From Nostoc sp. GT001 (GTDB taxonomy: Bacteria; Cyanobacteriota; Cyanobacteriia; Cyanobacteriales; Nostocaceae), in the NCBI RefSeq assembly GCF_030382115.1, contig NZ_JAUDRJ010000003.1, positions 1,778,044 through 1,836,889 on the forward strand: a stretch of DNA of 58,846 nucleotides, read 5' to 3'. The stretch's first letter is position 1. The number at the start of each line of letters is the position of its first letter. This document shows positions 1-9,383 of this stretch, one piece after another. Made by a program: the position numbers and the translations under genes. The notes under the pieces are model-generated. The model did not search any database. It was given only the letters and a program-made list of their open reading frames with translations, and was not told the DNA's origin.

Positions 1-1920
1 TCCATTCAATCCCAAAAAGCCGATCGCTCCTGAATATACTCCCCGCGCTGACTGCTCTAATCGGTCAATAATTTCCATAGTTCTCAGTTTGGGAGCGCCT
101 GTCATGGAACCACCGGGGAAAGCATTGCAAATGCATTCTATGGCGCTCATATCGGCGCGTAATTGACCGCGAATTGTCGTCACTAGTTGATGCACTGTGG
201 CATATGTTTCCACATCCATTAATTTAGGAACATGGACAGTACCAACTGCACAAACCCGTCCCAAATCATTACGAAGCAAATCCACAATCATCAGATTTTC
301 AGCCCGATCTTTTTCGCTGTTTTGCAATCGTTCACGCAGAATAAAATCTTCGTCGGGTGTCTTTCCTCGTGGTAGAGTCCCTTTGATCGGCTTTGTTTCT
401 ACCCAACCTTGGCGATCAATGCGTAGAAATCGCTCTGGGGATGAACAGGCGATCGCCACATCACCAAAGCGTAAAAATGCAGAGTACGGAGCAGGATTGA
501 TGTGGCGTAATGAACGATAAAATGCTAGTGGCTCAGGGGTCGCATCTGTGTGAATTTGGTTTGTCAAACAAACTTGATAGGTTTCTCCTTCGTGAATTTC
601 CTGTAAACATTTCTCAATGTCATGAAAATAAGTCCTTTGCGATCGACTTAATCGGAAGATTACAGGTGTCTCTTTCTTCTCAGGAACCACAGGTGACAAG
701 GGGGGGAGGTGGTCAATCTCCTGTCTAATTGATTCAAACCAGGCTTCGGCTGAAGCTTTTTGTCCCGGCTGAATTAAGCACAGTAAATAAAGGGTTTGCT
801 CCTCGTGGTCAATTGCAATCATCCGATCAGCCAAGAGAAACATGGCATCGGGTAAGCTAGAGGGGTGGTTTAATTCAGAACCACATTCTGCTTTTAATTC
901 ATAGCCAAAGTAACCCACAAAGCCGCAGTTAAAATCAAAGGGTAGATCATCAGATGCACAGCGGCGTTGTTCCAGTTCCCGCTTGAGATACTCAAAAATC
1001 CCCTCTATCCTACGGATAATGGCATTAGAATTTGTGACTGTGAGTTCTTGGGATAGGGTCTGATAACGAATCAGCAGACTATTTTCCCCGCTGCTATCTC
1101 CCATGAAGGAAAAGCGAGCAAGACCGGGTTCAACACGGCTGCTGTCTAACCAGAAAGCATTCGGTGATTTACCAAACAAATGCACAAACATCTGCTCGGT
1201 ATCAGGACATATATTCAGCTTGCGCGTACAAAGTTCAAATTTCTGCTGCTGTGTTTGGCAAGAATAACTTGCCGATAAAGGAGCAGTCTGGCTCTTTCTT
1301 GTCCAATACTGCTTTGTGGAACCTTTACCGCACTCTTGGACAAATTTAAGAGTAATTTCTTTAAAATTCTCAAATAAGGTGTGTCCATACTGAGTGCAGA
1401 TTGACTCTGGATGGAACTGCACACCCCATAGTGGTAAAGACCGATGGCGCATTCCCATGATTAGATTGTCTTCTGTCCACGCCACTTTTTCTAAACAGTC
1501 CGGTAGGTCATCTGCAACTAGCAAGGAATGGTAGCGCACCACAGAGAAAGGTGAAGGGATGCCTAAAAACAAATTAGTTCCAGTATGATAAACCTGACTA
1601 AGCCGACCATGCCGCACCTCTGGGGCATGAATAACTTTTCCTCCAAACACATGACCAAGCCCCTGATGTCCCAGACAAACACCCAGAAGAGGTACTTGGG
1701 TATTTTGAATCGCTTGATAGCAAATGCCAAAATCTTTGGGATTTTCAGGACGACCAGGCCCTGGTGAAATTACAATGTTGTCAAATTCCCACTGCTGCAC
1801 TTCTTCCCACGCAAATTGATCGTTGCAAATTACAGTGGGATACTCTCCATTGACTTCTGCAATTAATTGATAAAGATTAAAGGTATACGAGTCATAGTTG
1901 TCGATAATTAGTGTTTTCAT
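1..1920 (-). CDS. pabAB: Aminodeoxychorismate synthase, fused glutaminase-synthase (PabA-PabB), 3' end off the window
   Basis: The reading frame is open for all 640 codons from the ATG at 1918-1920 to position 1, so the C-terminus lies outside the window. The first about 190 residues are a class I glutamine amidotransferase: nucleophile Cys82 in GVCLGHQ and the His170/Glu172 pair in FHPES. The rest is a chorismate-binding domain, with PIKGT (Lys513) and GGSMTGAPK near the visible end. PIKGT with a lysine is typical of PabB rather than anthranilate synthase (TrpE), which favours 4-amino-4-deoxychorismate synthesis for folate. The glutaminase supplies ammonia to the synthase half of the same chain. 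Fused PabA-PabB proteins are known from plants, fungi and some bacteria. A TrpG-TrpE-like alternative is less likely because of the PIKGT motif. Confidence 0.9.
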   Translation of the reverse strand, partial: MKTLIIDNYDSYTFNLYQLIAEVNGEYPTVICNDQFAWEEVQQWEFDNIVISPGPGRPENPKDFGICYQAIQNTQVPLLGVCLGHQGLGHVFGGKVIHAPEVRHGRLSQVYHTGTNLFLGIPSPFSVVRYHSLLVADDLPDCLEKVAWTEDNLIMGMRHRSLPLWGVQFHPESICTQYGHTLFENFKEITLKFVQECGKGSTKQYWTRKSQTAPLSASYSCQTQQQKFELCTRKLNICPDTEQMFVHLFGKSPNAFWLDSSRVEPGLARFSFMGDSSGENSLLIRYQTLSQELTVTNSNAIIRRIEGIFEYLKRELEQRRCASDDLPFDFNCGFVGYFGYELKAECGSELNHPSSLPDAMFLLADRMIAIDHEEQTLYLLCLIQPGQKASAEAWFESIRQEIDHLPPLSPVVPEKKETPVIFRLSRSQRTYFHDIEKCLQEIHEGETYQVCLTNQIHTDATPEPLAFYRSLRHINPAPYSAFLRFGDVAIACSSPERFLRIDRQGWVETKPIKGTLPRGKTPDEDFILRERLQNSEKDRAENLMIVDLLRNDLGRVCAVGTVHVPKLMDVETYATVHQLVTTIRGQLRADMSAIECICNAFPGGSMTGAPKLRTMEIIDRLEQSARGVYSGAIGFLGLNG

Positions 1921-2105
1921 GTGGTAATTATTAGTAAAATATAGAGAACTAGATTTTAAATTTTGAATCTTAGCTCGACTTTATCCAAAATTAAGAACTT
2001 GGTTCTCTTGATACGGCAAAAACCCTGGCTTTTTGGCAAATACTTTTTACACATCATAGATGAGCGATTCACTTCAAAAAGTAAAGCTACTGTCCCACAA
2101 AGGTT

Positions 2106-2579
2106 TTAACGATAGCGATCACGGTACGAAAAAAATGGATAAAGTCGTACCGGACTGTAGCTCACACCGACATTTGGGTAACTCGATAGCAAATCCCAGG
2201 TATGCCAAGGTAGTTTCCACACGATTGGTTCTTTGGCTTTGATGGCTAACCGCATGGTATCAGGCTGACTGGCTAGCTCTTTGCTTAACCTTTCTCGAAT
2301 TTTTTGCCAGCCCAGTTCCCCCGATGGTTGCAGCCATTGGTTCAGGTTAGCCTCCACTTGTTGCATCCGTTGCCAACAGTCGGCTGCAATCTCGCTATTG
2401 GCGCGATTTGTTGGTAAGCTTTTCTCAATCTCCCAACCATGATTTCGGGCGATCGCAGTAAGATTGCGAAAAGATTGTTGGCACAAAAAATACAATCCTT
2501 CAATCTCTGTGTTAGCTCTTAGCCTACCTTCAATTTCCCCCGCGGGAAACCCACGCAAAGCTACAGCAGAAGTTAACTG
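2106..2579 (-). pseudogene. Remnant of a larger cyanobacterial protein
   Basis: About 150 codons are open but there is no ATG; the only start in frame is a TTG, and a stop lies about ten codons further upstream. The visible protein has an alpha-helical part followed by a segment around KLPWHTWDLLSSYPNVGVSYSP. That pattern (LPWH-x-WDL) reminds me of linker regions in large cyanobacterial CHAT or ATPase-type proteins, but I cannot prove it. The frame stops soon after this segment, so the expected effector domain is missing. The likely reading is a truncated, decayed gene next to a transposon insertion hotspot. No ribosome binding site is visible. Confidence 0.4.
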
Positions 2580-2767
2580 ATGCCCTCAGAGCAATTACAC
2601 CTGAGATGATTGCTTCTCTTACTTCTTACGACTTTATCCTTGAAGCCTTATTTAGCGTAGCTTCATCAAGAATTAGTATTACAAATTTTTTAACACAAAA
2701 ATAAGGATTCCAAGTTTTAAGAGCGGGCACTTTATGCTTGAAAAGCTGCCATCTTATCTTTTAAGTG

Positions 2768-2772
2768 ACAAC
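2768..2772. repeat. Target site duplication, left copy (ACAAC)
   Basis: ACAAC directly precedes the TGT of the left transposon end and is repeated exactly after the ACA of the right end at 19564-19568. A 5-bp duplication is the hallmark of Tn7-family insertion. Confidence 0.92.
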
Positions 2773-2928
2773 TGTGAGTGGAACGATAACTTTGCCGCTA
2801 CTGGAACCATAACTTTGCCGCTAGCGAAACTGTAATGCTTATTTTCTCGTTAGGCGATCGCATTCATATTTTAGCCATTGGAAGCATAACTTTGCCGGAA
2901 ACCAAATTTGGAAGCATAAGCTTGCCGC
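2773..2928 (+). repeat. Left transposon end with four TnsB-type binding repeats
   Basis: Four copies of a 20-bp motif, consensus TGGAAgcATAACTTTGCCGC, lie in the same direction at 2779-2798, 2802-2821, 2879-2898 and 2909-2928. The outermost copy is inside the terminal inverted repeat. Multiple 20-bp TnsB sites per end are typical of Tn7-family elements. The two inner copies carry GGAAGC instead of GGAACG/GGAACC, the same variant as the inner copies at the right end. Confidence 0.85.
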
Positions 2929-3059
2929 AAGTCATACTCGTTCTAGAGGCTTGCATCGCCTACAAATAGTTTGTACAAGACAATGCTTTCTAACATTTGG
3001 TAGTTTAGAGGTCAGAATTTTAAGGCTTCCTTTAACTTATAAAATGGCAGTAAGTAAAA

Positions 3060-3476
3060 ATGAATACATTACTTTTTCAAGCTCAACTTATAATTCTCCA
3101 TTTATCTCTGTTAGCTGCCGAAGGTGAAGTCAGAGAACTTGAACTCATCGCGCCATCAATAGCAAGTATGGCAGCATTACGCGGAGTTGCATTACATAAA
3201 AAGTTCGGCGGTGGTAAATATTTGACCTTAGCTGAAGCGATCGCACAGGAAAAACCTCTGACCCTTGAAGATATTAATACAATGGTGGATTTTTTTGAGA
3301 AATTCAAGCCAGACATGGACGATCCAGGGTGGTACAATCCTGAGAAACCCTCTGTAGGTTGGATTCGTTGGTCTCTGATGGGAGGCCAGTCTGGTAAAAA
3401 CTGGTCATTAGACACCAAAAAGATGGTTGAAGAAGGTTTGAAAGATAAATCTATCAAAATAAAGACGCCGGAATAA
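3060..3476 (+). CDS. Hypothetical cargo protein, first gene of the transposon
   Basis: A 138-residue protein starting at ATG 3060, about 130 bp inside the left end. The N-terminal half is helical and the C-terminal half contains the conserved-looking stretch DDPGWYNPEKPSVGWIRW followed by LMGGQSGKNWS. The (W/L)xGGxxGxxW pattern recalls small phage- and mobile-element-borne proteins of unknown function, but I do not recognise the family with confidence. It has no signal peptide or membrane segment. The next gene starts about 100 bp downstream in the same direction, so it may be co-transcribed with the defence cargo. Confidence 0.6.
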   Translation: MNTLLFQAQLIILHLSLLAAEGEVRELELIAPSIASMAALRGVALHKKFGGGKYLTLAEAIAQEKPLTLEDINTMVDFFEKFKPDMDDPGWYNPEKPSVGWIRWSLMGGQSGKNWSLDTKKMVEEGLKDKSIKIKTPE

Positions 3477-3581
3477 ATATACAGCAGGAGAAAAACTAAA
3501 GCTTCCAGTTTTTCTAAGTTGCTCTATTTGGCGATCGCACTTGGGAACACTAATATAAGTAAAGTTCTAAAATATACTTTA

Positions 3582-3968
3582 ATGTCCTCAAGCGAAGCCT
3601 TCACCAGAACCGAATTAATAGACCCAGCTTTAGAACTAGCAGGATGGAACCTGAAAAACCCAAACCAGGTAGGGTTTGAAATTCCAGTGGATGGCTATGA
3701 TGCAGAACTTTGGAACGGTATCACTGACTACTGGTTGTATCAGGCTAATGGTGAAGTAATAGCTGTAGTTGAGGCAAAACGACAAAGCCGCGATCCACGT
3801 ATTGCTCAAGCACAGGTAGAACATTATGTAACAGAAATAGAGAAGCATCAAAGTTTTCGCTCTTTTGCATTTATGATAAATGGGCGAGAATTTTATTTTT
3901 GGGATCTAGGTAATTCTGCTAAGAGACAAGTTACAGATGTGAACTTTAATCAACCTTTTAGAATTTAG
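3582..3968 (+). CDS. Small HsdR N-terminal-type nuclease domain protein (PD-(D/E)xK)
   Basis: I place the start at ATG 3582 (MSSSEAFTRTELIDPALELAGW), because the homology begins there; an upstream in-frame TTG at 3519 would only add a weak leader. The 128-residue protein matches the N-terminal nuclease domain of type I restriction HsdR subunits: an Asp in ITDYWL, then VVEAKRQSRDP giving the E-x-K of the PD-(D/E)xK fold, then QAQVEHYVTEI. The helicase part of HsdR is absent. It is either a stand-alone nuclease or a truncated hsdR. The HerA gene follows after 106 bp in the same direction, so the domain may be the nuclease or sensor subunit of that module. Confidence 0.7.
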   Translation: MSSSEAFTRTELIDPALELAGWNLKNPNQVGFEIPVDGYDAELWNGITDYWLYQANGEVIAVVEAKRQSRDPRIAQAQVEHYVTEIEKHQSFRSFAFMINGREFYFWDLGNSAKRQVTDVNFNQPFRI

Positions 3969-4074
3969 AAACAGTTTTATAGGAAAAGTAAGAAAGTAAA
4001 AAGCTTATGTTTAGCTTATAAACTTCCTGGTAAATCATTTAATTCTGTAATATTAAGAGAGGGGTTTTAACCGC

Positions 4075-6195
4075 ATGGCTTCAGAATTAGAAAAGGCATT
4101 TCAAAAAGACCAAGATAAATCTGCTGAAAAAACAGCGAAAGATATATTTACAAAAATAATTCAAACAAAACAATATGTTGGAGAAATTTATTCCATTAGC
4201 TACGAAACTGCCTTGGTTCAAATACACGATCACTACCGTCAGCAAGTAGGGGGAATTCCTAGTCTAAGCTTTCTCATTGCTACTCGTATTAGCCCTGAAG
4301 AATCTATTGACTACAAAACTGAAGACGCATCTGTACTGCTGTTACGTGTTATGGATGCCGCTCCACTTCCTAATGCTCCGGAAGCTGAACGGGTTAGAGT
4401 AGAAGCTGGTCAGAGAGCGAGTGGAGAAGATATACACTGGGACAGCCCAGGTATGATGGATGGACAGACTCATAATCTCTTGTCTTTTGCTGGTGTTAAG
4501 TGCAAAGTCATTGGTACTTTCTTTTTAGACCAAGGATCTGAGGCGGAAGTAGTTGATTCTTTAGCCCTACGTTTTGGTAGTGACATTTCTAATTACTATC
4601 CAAATAGAGGTTTGAAAGTTTACAAACCTAATAGCAAAGCTTTATCGCTTATAGTCAATTATCGAGATCCAGAGCGCAAAAAGCAGCAAACTAATCAATC
4701 TGTTATTGTAGGTAAAATACGTTACGCATCAACTAATCGTTCATTTCAGGGTATTTCAGATGTAGAAGTTGAGCTTCTTCCAGAAGATTTACTTGGGCAA
4801 AAAACAGCTTTGTTTGGTATGACTAGAACTGGTAAATCGAATACTACAAAAATTATTATTCAGTCTGTTTTTAATTTGAGATTTTCAAATGAACATCCAC
4901 TTCGTATAGGTCAGATAGTTTTTGACCCAAATGGTGAATATGCGAATGAAAATGAACAAGATACGAACCAACAGAAAAACCCTTCAGCGATAAAGAACGT
5001 TTGGAAGTCTCATCTTTTTGGCAAAGAAGAAGACGTTATAACATATGGAATTTTGCCGCATCCTAACGACCCAAAACGTAAGTTGATGCTTTTAAATTTT
5101 TTTGTTGAACAAAATCTTCAAATTGGAAAGGAAATTATTGATGCTACCTTAGTTGCTGATGGTTCAAAATATATTCAAAATTTTCGACAGGTAGTTTTTG
5201 AGCGACCTGATGAAAACGATCATAGTGCTATGACAAGATATAAACGTCGTGTACTAGTTTACCGGGCTTTACTCAAAAAAGCAGGTTTTGAAGCGCCTAA
5301 AAATATTCAACCAGAAACTAAAAAGTTATTTAATCAGGAACTAATATCAGCTTTAGAAGAAAGTGCAGTAATAGTAAGTGATACTGGTGAGAGACACATT
5401 TTAAATGCTAATTATGAGTCAGCTGCGAAAATTTTTCAGAAAGAAAAACCTACATGGTCAGAGTTGGCAACAGCATTTGAGTATCTTTACAATTTCATGA
5501 CTGATAAGGGTAGTAGTTATCAGGAGTTTGAAAACTGGTATATTACGGAACGCCCCAAGGCATCTGGAGATCCTTGGGCAGATGAAGACTTGAAAAAACT
5601 CTTGGAAATGTTTGCGCGACCTAACGGTTCTAGACAAATTGGCAAAGTCCGCAATCAGCACACCAGTAATACAACGACTGATTATGCAGTGGAAATCTAT
5701 CAAAATTTGAAAGATGGAAAGTTAGTGATTATTGACCAATCAAGTGGCGAACCTGATATTAATAAATCATCTGCTGATAGGTTAATGTGGCATATTTTTC
5801 GTGAAAACCAAAGTCTCTTTCGCAAAGCAGAAAAAAATATACCCGAAATAATTGTTTACTTGGAAGAAGCTCATAACCTTTTGCCAGCAGGTACAGATAT
5901 GGATTTGAAAGATGTCTGGGTACGCACAGCAAAAGAGGGAGCGAAATATCACATAGGCATGGTATATGCTACTCAAGAAGTTAGTAGTATCCAAAAGAAT
6001 ATTCTCAAGAATACAGCAAACTGGTTTATTGGACATCTCAATAATACAGACGAGACTAGAGAACTCCGTAAATACTACGACTTTGAAGATTTTGAGTCAT
6101 CAATACGTCGCGCTCAAGACAAAGGATTTCTTCGAGTTAAAACACTAAGTAATCTTTTTGTTATTCCAGTACAAATTAAAAAGTTTGAGGTATAG
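4075..6195 (+). CDS. herA: HerA-type hexameric DNA translocase ATPase
   Basis: A 706-residue HerA/FtsK-superfamily ATPase. The N-terminal part (about residues 30-240) looks like the HAS-barrel; the Walker A is GMTRTGKSN (Gly248-Asn256) and the Walker B is [12 protein letters not shown] with Glu597-Glu598. HerA forms a ring that pumps double-stranded DNA and in archaea drives the NurA nuclease; bacterial HerA proteins often partner nucleases in phage defence. The NurA gene begins 3 bp after its stop codon, which supports a HerA-NurA complex. The gene is AT-rich and I see no GCGATCGC octamer in the 4-8.7 kb stretch, in contrast to the surrounding chromosome, which suggests acquisition by transfer. 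Confidence 0.9.
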   Translation: MASELEKAFQKDQDKSAEKTAKDIFTKIIQTKQYVGEIYSISYETALVQIHDHYRQQVGGIPSLSFLIATRISPEESIDYKTEDASVLLLRVMDAAPLPNAPEAERVRVEAGQRASGEDIHWDSPGMMDGQTHNLLSFAGVKCKVIGTFFLDQGSEAEVVDSLALRFGSDISNYYPNRGLKVYKPNSKALSLIVNYRDPERKKQQTNQSVIVGKIRYASTNRSFQGISDVEVELLPEDLLGQKTALFGMTRTGKSNTTKIIIQSVFNLRFSNEHPLRIGQIVFDPNGEYANENEQDTNQQKNPSAIKNVWKSHLFGKEEDVITYGILPHPNDPKRKLMLLNFFVEQNLQIGKEIIDATLVADGSKYIQNFRQVVFERPDENDHSAMTRYKRRVLVYRALLKKAGFEAPKNIQPETKKLFNQELISALEESAVIVSDTGERHILNANYESAAKIFQKEKPTWSELATAFEYLYNFMTDKGSSYQEFENWYITERPKASGDPWADEDLKKLLEMFARPNGSRQIGKVRNQHTSNTTTDYAVEIYQNLKDGKLVIIDQSSGEPDINKSSADRLMWHIFRENQSLFRKAEKNIPEIIVYLEEAHNLLPAGTDMDLKDVWVRTAKEGAKYHIGMVYATQEVSSIQKNILKNTANWFIGHLNNTDETRELRKYYDFEDFESSIRRAQDKGFLRVKTLSNLFVIPVQIKKFEV

Positions 6196-6198
6196 ACA

Positions 6199-7563
6199 GT
6201 GCCATACGAAGGAGAATTTGCACAATATAAACCCTTGCGCCGTCTTGTAGAAAGTGAACGTGTTCAAAAGTTACTTGGTAGCTACAAAGTTAGAACTTCA
6301 TTTGATAATGCAAACTCTTTACAAATACTACAGCCAATACAAATTCAACCAGGTGATTGGATACCGGAATTATTGATAGCAATTGATGGTAGTCATGCAG
6401 AAGTAGATATAAAAAATGGCTTTCCTGGTGCAGAAGCTTCCTATGTAACAGTAGCCTCAGTAATTTTGGATGTTGCCAAGATGCAAAAGCTTGACCAACA
6501 GCGTCCCGTAAATCCCAAAGAATTTAAAACTATAGAAAAAGCAGAGTCTATTGATTGTGCTTTACCAGGTTGTAATGTGATTTGTGAAGGAGAAAAATCA
6601 GCTAAAGACTCATTGAGAAAATCAATATTTGAAGTTTTAAATTCAGTCAAAATGTCCGAAGATGGGGAATCTTTGCTAGATACTTATGAAGCTCTTTTAA
6701 AGTATAAACCTATAACAGAGCAAACTCAAAAATGCCCTTACGAAGATTGTCCACAAAATAATGAGTATTTACGAGGGGATGGTCAATATACTTGCTCATG
6801 TGAACTAGCACGTTCTTTATATTCTACTGATGCTTTACGTATACATGAAAGGATGAATCCGGCAGGGACTAATGGTGCTATATTTGGTGAGATAATGCAA
6901 GTCTGGGAACGATTGTGGATGGTACATATTTTAAGAACCTTAGAGTCTAAAAAATGGCTTTCTAGTTTACGGAGATTAGCAATTATCTTAGATGGTCAAT
7001 TAGCTGTGTTTGGACAACCAGCATGGATTAGTCAGGCTATATATCAAGAATTATGTCGGATTAATACTGTAGCCAAGCGATTTACAGAGGGAAAAGATAT
7101 TCTTATCCTTGGAGTAGAAAAAACAGGAACTTTTGTAGAGCACTTTGAAAATTTAGACAGACAAGAAAATGGTGGTTTTGGAAAATTCCCACTTCAATCA
7201 GTAGGATTATTAACAGACTCATATATCAAACAAAATATTATTTTTTCTGATAGTACAAGACCTTATGGTGATGCCACTTACTTTGGACGCAAGTTTTTTT
7301 ATAAAACTAAGTGTGGAGCGCGTCTTGTAGTGACTTTACCTTTTCTAGCTTCTCAACATAGAGATTTAAGTCAAGCTCAACAATCTCATTATCCACGTCT
7401 TGCAGATGCGGTAGGACTTTTAGATAAGTTGGTTTCTTCTCGTTTCCCTAATGCACTAGTTCCTTTAGTTTCAGCAAATGCAGAAGCTGCTATTCCTCTC
7501 CGTCTTGGCAATAAAGTTTTAGAAAAACTTGCAAAAGAACTTATGGCGGACAATGGAAAATGA
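6199..7563 (+). CDS. nurA: NurA-family nuclease
   Basis: A 454-residue protein starting at GTG 6199, three bases after the herA stop. It carries the NurA signature LLIAIDGSHAEVDI with the metal-binding Asp63 near the N-terminus and further acidic positions such as AIILDGQLAVFG in the second half. A cysteine-rich insertion (about residues 177-202, CPYEDCPQN...CSCEL) could bind zinc and is not a standard part of archaeal NurA. NurA digests DNA when coupled to HerA. The stop codon overlaps the methyltransferase start (ATGA), so the three proteins are translationally coupled. Function as a restriction nuclease is inferred from context. Confidence 0.85.
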   Translation: MPYEGEFAQYKPLRRLVESERVQKLLGSYKVRTSFDNANSLQILQPIQIQPGDWIPELLIAIDGSHAEVDIKNGFPGAEASYVTVASVILDVAKMQKLDQQRPVNPKEFKTIEKAESIDCALPGCNVICEGEKSAKDSLRKSIFEVLNSVKMSEDGESLLDTYEALLKYKPITEQTQKCPYEDCPQNNEYLRGDGQYTCSCELARSLYSTDALRIHERMNPAGTNGAIFGEIMQVWERLWMVHILRTLESKKWLSSLRRLAIILDGQLAVFGQPAWISQAIYQELCRINTVAKRFTEGKDILILGVEKTGTFVEHFENLDRQENGGFGKFPLQSVGLLTDSYIKQNIIFSDSTRPYGDATYFGRKFFYKTKCGARLVVTLPFLASQHRDLSQAQQSHYPRLADAVGLLDKLVSSRFPNALVPLVSANAEAAIPLRLGNKVLEKLAKELMADNGK

Positions 7564-8681
7564 TTGATGAAGCCACCAATAAACTCAGCTTAAGTACAGC
7601 TATAGGTAGATGGTCGGGTTTAGGCCCATACTATGCTATGTTTCCTAAAGAGTTTGCATTTCATGTTGTTGAAAACTATTCAAAGCCTGGAGATGCAATT
7701 ATAGATCCATTCGCAGGTCGTGCATCAAGTGTTTACGCAGCAGCAGCGATGGAACGCTTAGGTATTGGTATTGAAATCAATCCTGTTGGTTGGCTTTATG
7801 GTTTTGTAAAACTGAAACCTGCATTAAAAGTTAATGTCATTAAAAGAATTAAAAATATTGGTAGTTTAGCTAGTTCTATTGAAAAGCAACGATTAGAAGC
7901 TCTGCCGGAGTTTTTTCATTTTTGTTATTCGCCAAATGTACTGGGTTATTTATTGGCTGCTCGTGATGAACTTTGTTGGAAGAGTAGTATAGTTGACGCA
8001 ACGCTCATGTCTATAATATTAGTCCATCTACATGGAAGGAGAGAGCAATCACTATCAAATCAGATGCGCCAAGGCAAATCTATGAGTCCAGATTATTCAA
8101 TAAATTGGTGGAAAACAAAACAGCTAACACCTCCAGAACTAGACCCAGTTGAGTATTTACTAAAACGTGTTGAATGGCGTTATGCTAAAGGAATTCCTAA
8201 CTTAAAAAATGGCAAAGTTATATTGGGAGATAGTACTTCTCTAATTAATAAATTAAAAAAGAAAGTTTCTTGCAGTATACAAAAACCCTTTAATCTTTTA
8301 TTTACATCTCCTCCATATTACAGGCTAACCAATTACCACTATGACCAATGGCTACGTTTGTGGATGCTTGGTGGTCCAAATACACCTATTTGGATTAGTG
8401 ATAAATGGCAAAATCGATTTGAGTCTAAAACTGCCTATCGTGAACTACTAGAACAAGTATTTAGCCAGTGTGCTGAAATCATGGATCATAAAGCAACTGT
8501 ATATGTAAGAACTGATGCAAGAGAATTTACCAAACAAACTACATTGGAAGTATTGGGTAAAATATTTCCTGAAAAATCTATTGAAATAGTGTCTCAACCA
8601 TATAAAAAGAATACCCAAACAGCATTATTTGGTGATAAATCAAAAAAACCTGGTGAAATTGATATTATTATGCAGTATTAA
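7560..8681 (+). CDS. DNA amino-methyltransferase (N4-cytosine or N6-adenine)
   Basis: A 373-residue SAM-dependent DNA methylase that starts inside the nurA stop (ATGA overlap). Motif I is IIDPFAGRASS (Asp49) and motif IV is TSPPYY (Thr249-Tyr254). SPPY is the catalytic motif of amino-methyltransferases acting on exocyclic amines. The about 200 residues between motif I and IV are longer than in standard alpha- or gamma-class enzymes and may hold the target recognition region; the layout recalls COG1743-type methylases. In context it would mark host DNA to protect it from the HerA-NurA nuclease. There is no HsdS-like specificity gene nearby. Confidence 0.88.
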   Translation: MIDEATNKLSLSTAIGRWSGLGPYYAMFPKEFAFHVVENYSKPGDAIIDPFAGRASSVYAAAAMERLGIGIEINPVGWLYGFVKLKPALKVNVIKRIKNIGSLASSIEKQRLEALPEFFHFCYSPNVLGYLLAARDELCWKSSIVDATLMSIILVHLHGRREQSLSNQMRQGKSMSPDYSINWWKTKQLTPPELDPVEYLLKRVEWRYAKGIPNLKNGKVILGDSTSLINKLKKKVSCSIQKPFNLLFTSPPYYRLTNYHYDQWLRLWMLGGPNTPIWISDKWQNRFESKTAYRELLEQVFSQCAEIMDHKATVYVRTDAREFTKQTTLEVLGKIFPEKSIEIVSQPYKKNTQTALFGDKSKKPGEIDIIMQY

Positions 8682-8846
8682 GATATTTTGTTAATTTTTA
8701 CTGGTATAGAGGAAGCTTCAAGTGAAATTAGATTCTTGTAAGTAAAGAAAGTAGAAAATATTTTTCAACTGTTTAAACTAGCTACACTTCTACAAAACGA
8801 TCAATCATACAAAGGTTGTCCTTGAATGCAATCCCTCTAATTATAA

Positions 8847-8865
8847 TAGTCGTAAATCACGACTA
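8847..8865. promoter_or_regulatory. Palindromic operator-like site upstream of the first HTH gene
   Basis: TAGTCGT-aaatc-ACGACTA is a perfect inverted repeat 27 bp before the ATG of the first small HTH gene. Its core TCGTGATTTACGA (read on the minus strand) is identical to the core at 9703-9715. It is a plausible autoregulatory operator for the HTH proteins. Confidence 0.6.
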
Positions 8866-8892
8866 ATCATCTACAACCTCTGATCTAAGGTA

Positions 8893-9186
8893 ATGGACAG
8901 CGATACGCTTTCAACTCAATATAGAATCGACGTACTCAGTAGACTACCTTTGGAGCCTCTAGAATACTGCCAACGTTGGGTTGAAGTATCCCCCGATGAA
9001 CGGGGTTATCGAAAAGCCTGTCTAGCTGCTCTAGCCGAAGCCACAGGCTTAAGTCCGCGCACAATTAACGACTGGGGTTCTAATTTTGAAAAGCGTCCTG
9101 ACCATGTTCTACACGTCCTCAGAATGGCGGATATGCTGAACCAGATCAGAAAAATCGTCTTACCCCCCGATTATCCGCAAAAATAA
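8893..9186 (+). CDS. Small HTH protein, copy 1
   Basis: A 97-residue soluble protein whose middle part (RKACLAALAEATGLSPRTIN) has the spacing of a helix-turn-helix, followed by a short C-terminal helix ending in VLPPDYPQK. It is clearly paralogous to the protein at 9384-9698: both share LPLEP-x-EYC, GYRKAC and the sequence TGLSP-x-TI-x-DWG. A palindrome lies upstream and a related one downstream of it. Probable transcription regulator of the cargo or of transposition; no family name is certain. No membrane segment or signal peptide. Confidence 0.7.
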   Translation: MDSDTLSTQYRIDVLSRLPLEPLEYCQRWVEVSPDERGYRKACLAALAEATGLSPRTINDWGSNFEKRPDHVLHVLRMADMLNQIRKIVLPPDYPQK

Positions 9187-9191
9187 TTTAA

Positions 9192-9204
9192 TCGGAATTT
9201 CCGA
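9192..9204. promoter_or_regulatory. Palindromic operator-like site between the two HTH genes
   Basis: TCGGAA-T-TTCCGA is a perfect inverted repeat just after the first HTH stop codon. It shares the pattern TCGnnATTTnCGA with the sites at 8850-8862 (minus strand) and 9703-9715. Confidence 0.5.
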
Positions 9205-9383
9205 CTAAAAGACTAGTATTGTGGGCAGAGATTTCTTAATCTGTAGACTGTTGTATTAGACTGCCGCTTGAGTACAACAGCAGTTGCCTTCACTTTTGAA
9301 TCAACAAATTAACAGTAGGCAATAGCCAACATCAAATTACTCAAGCCTTCATCTGGTACTTGCCCATCCATTACCAGCCCCAG

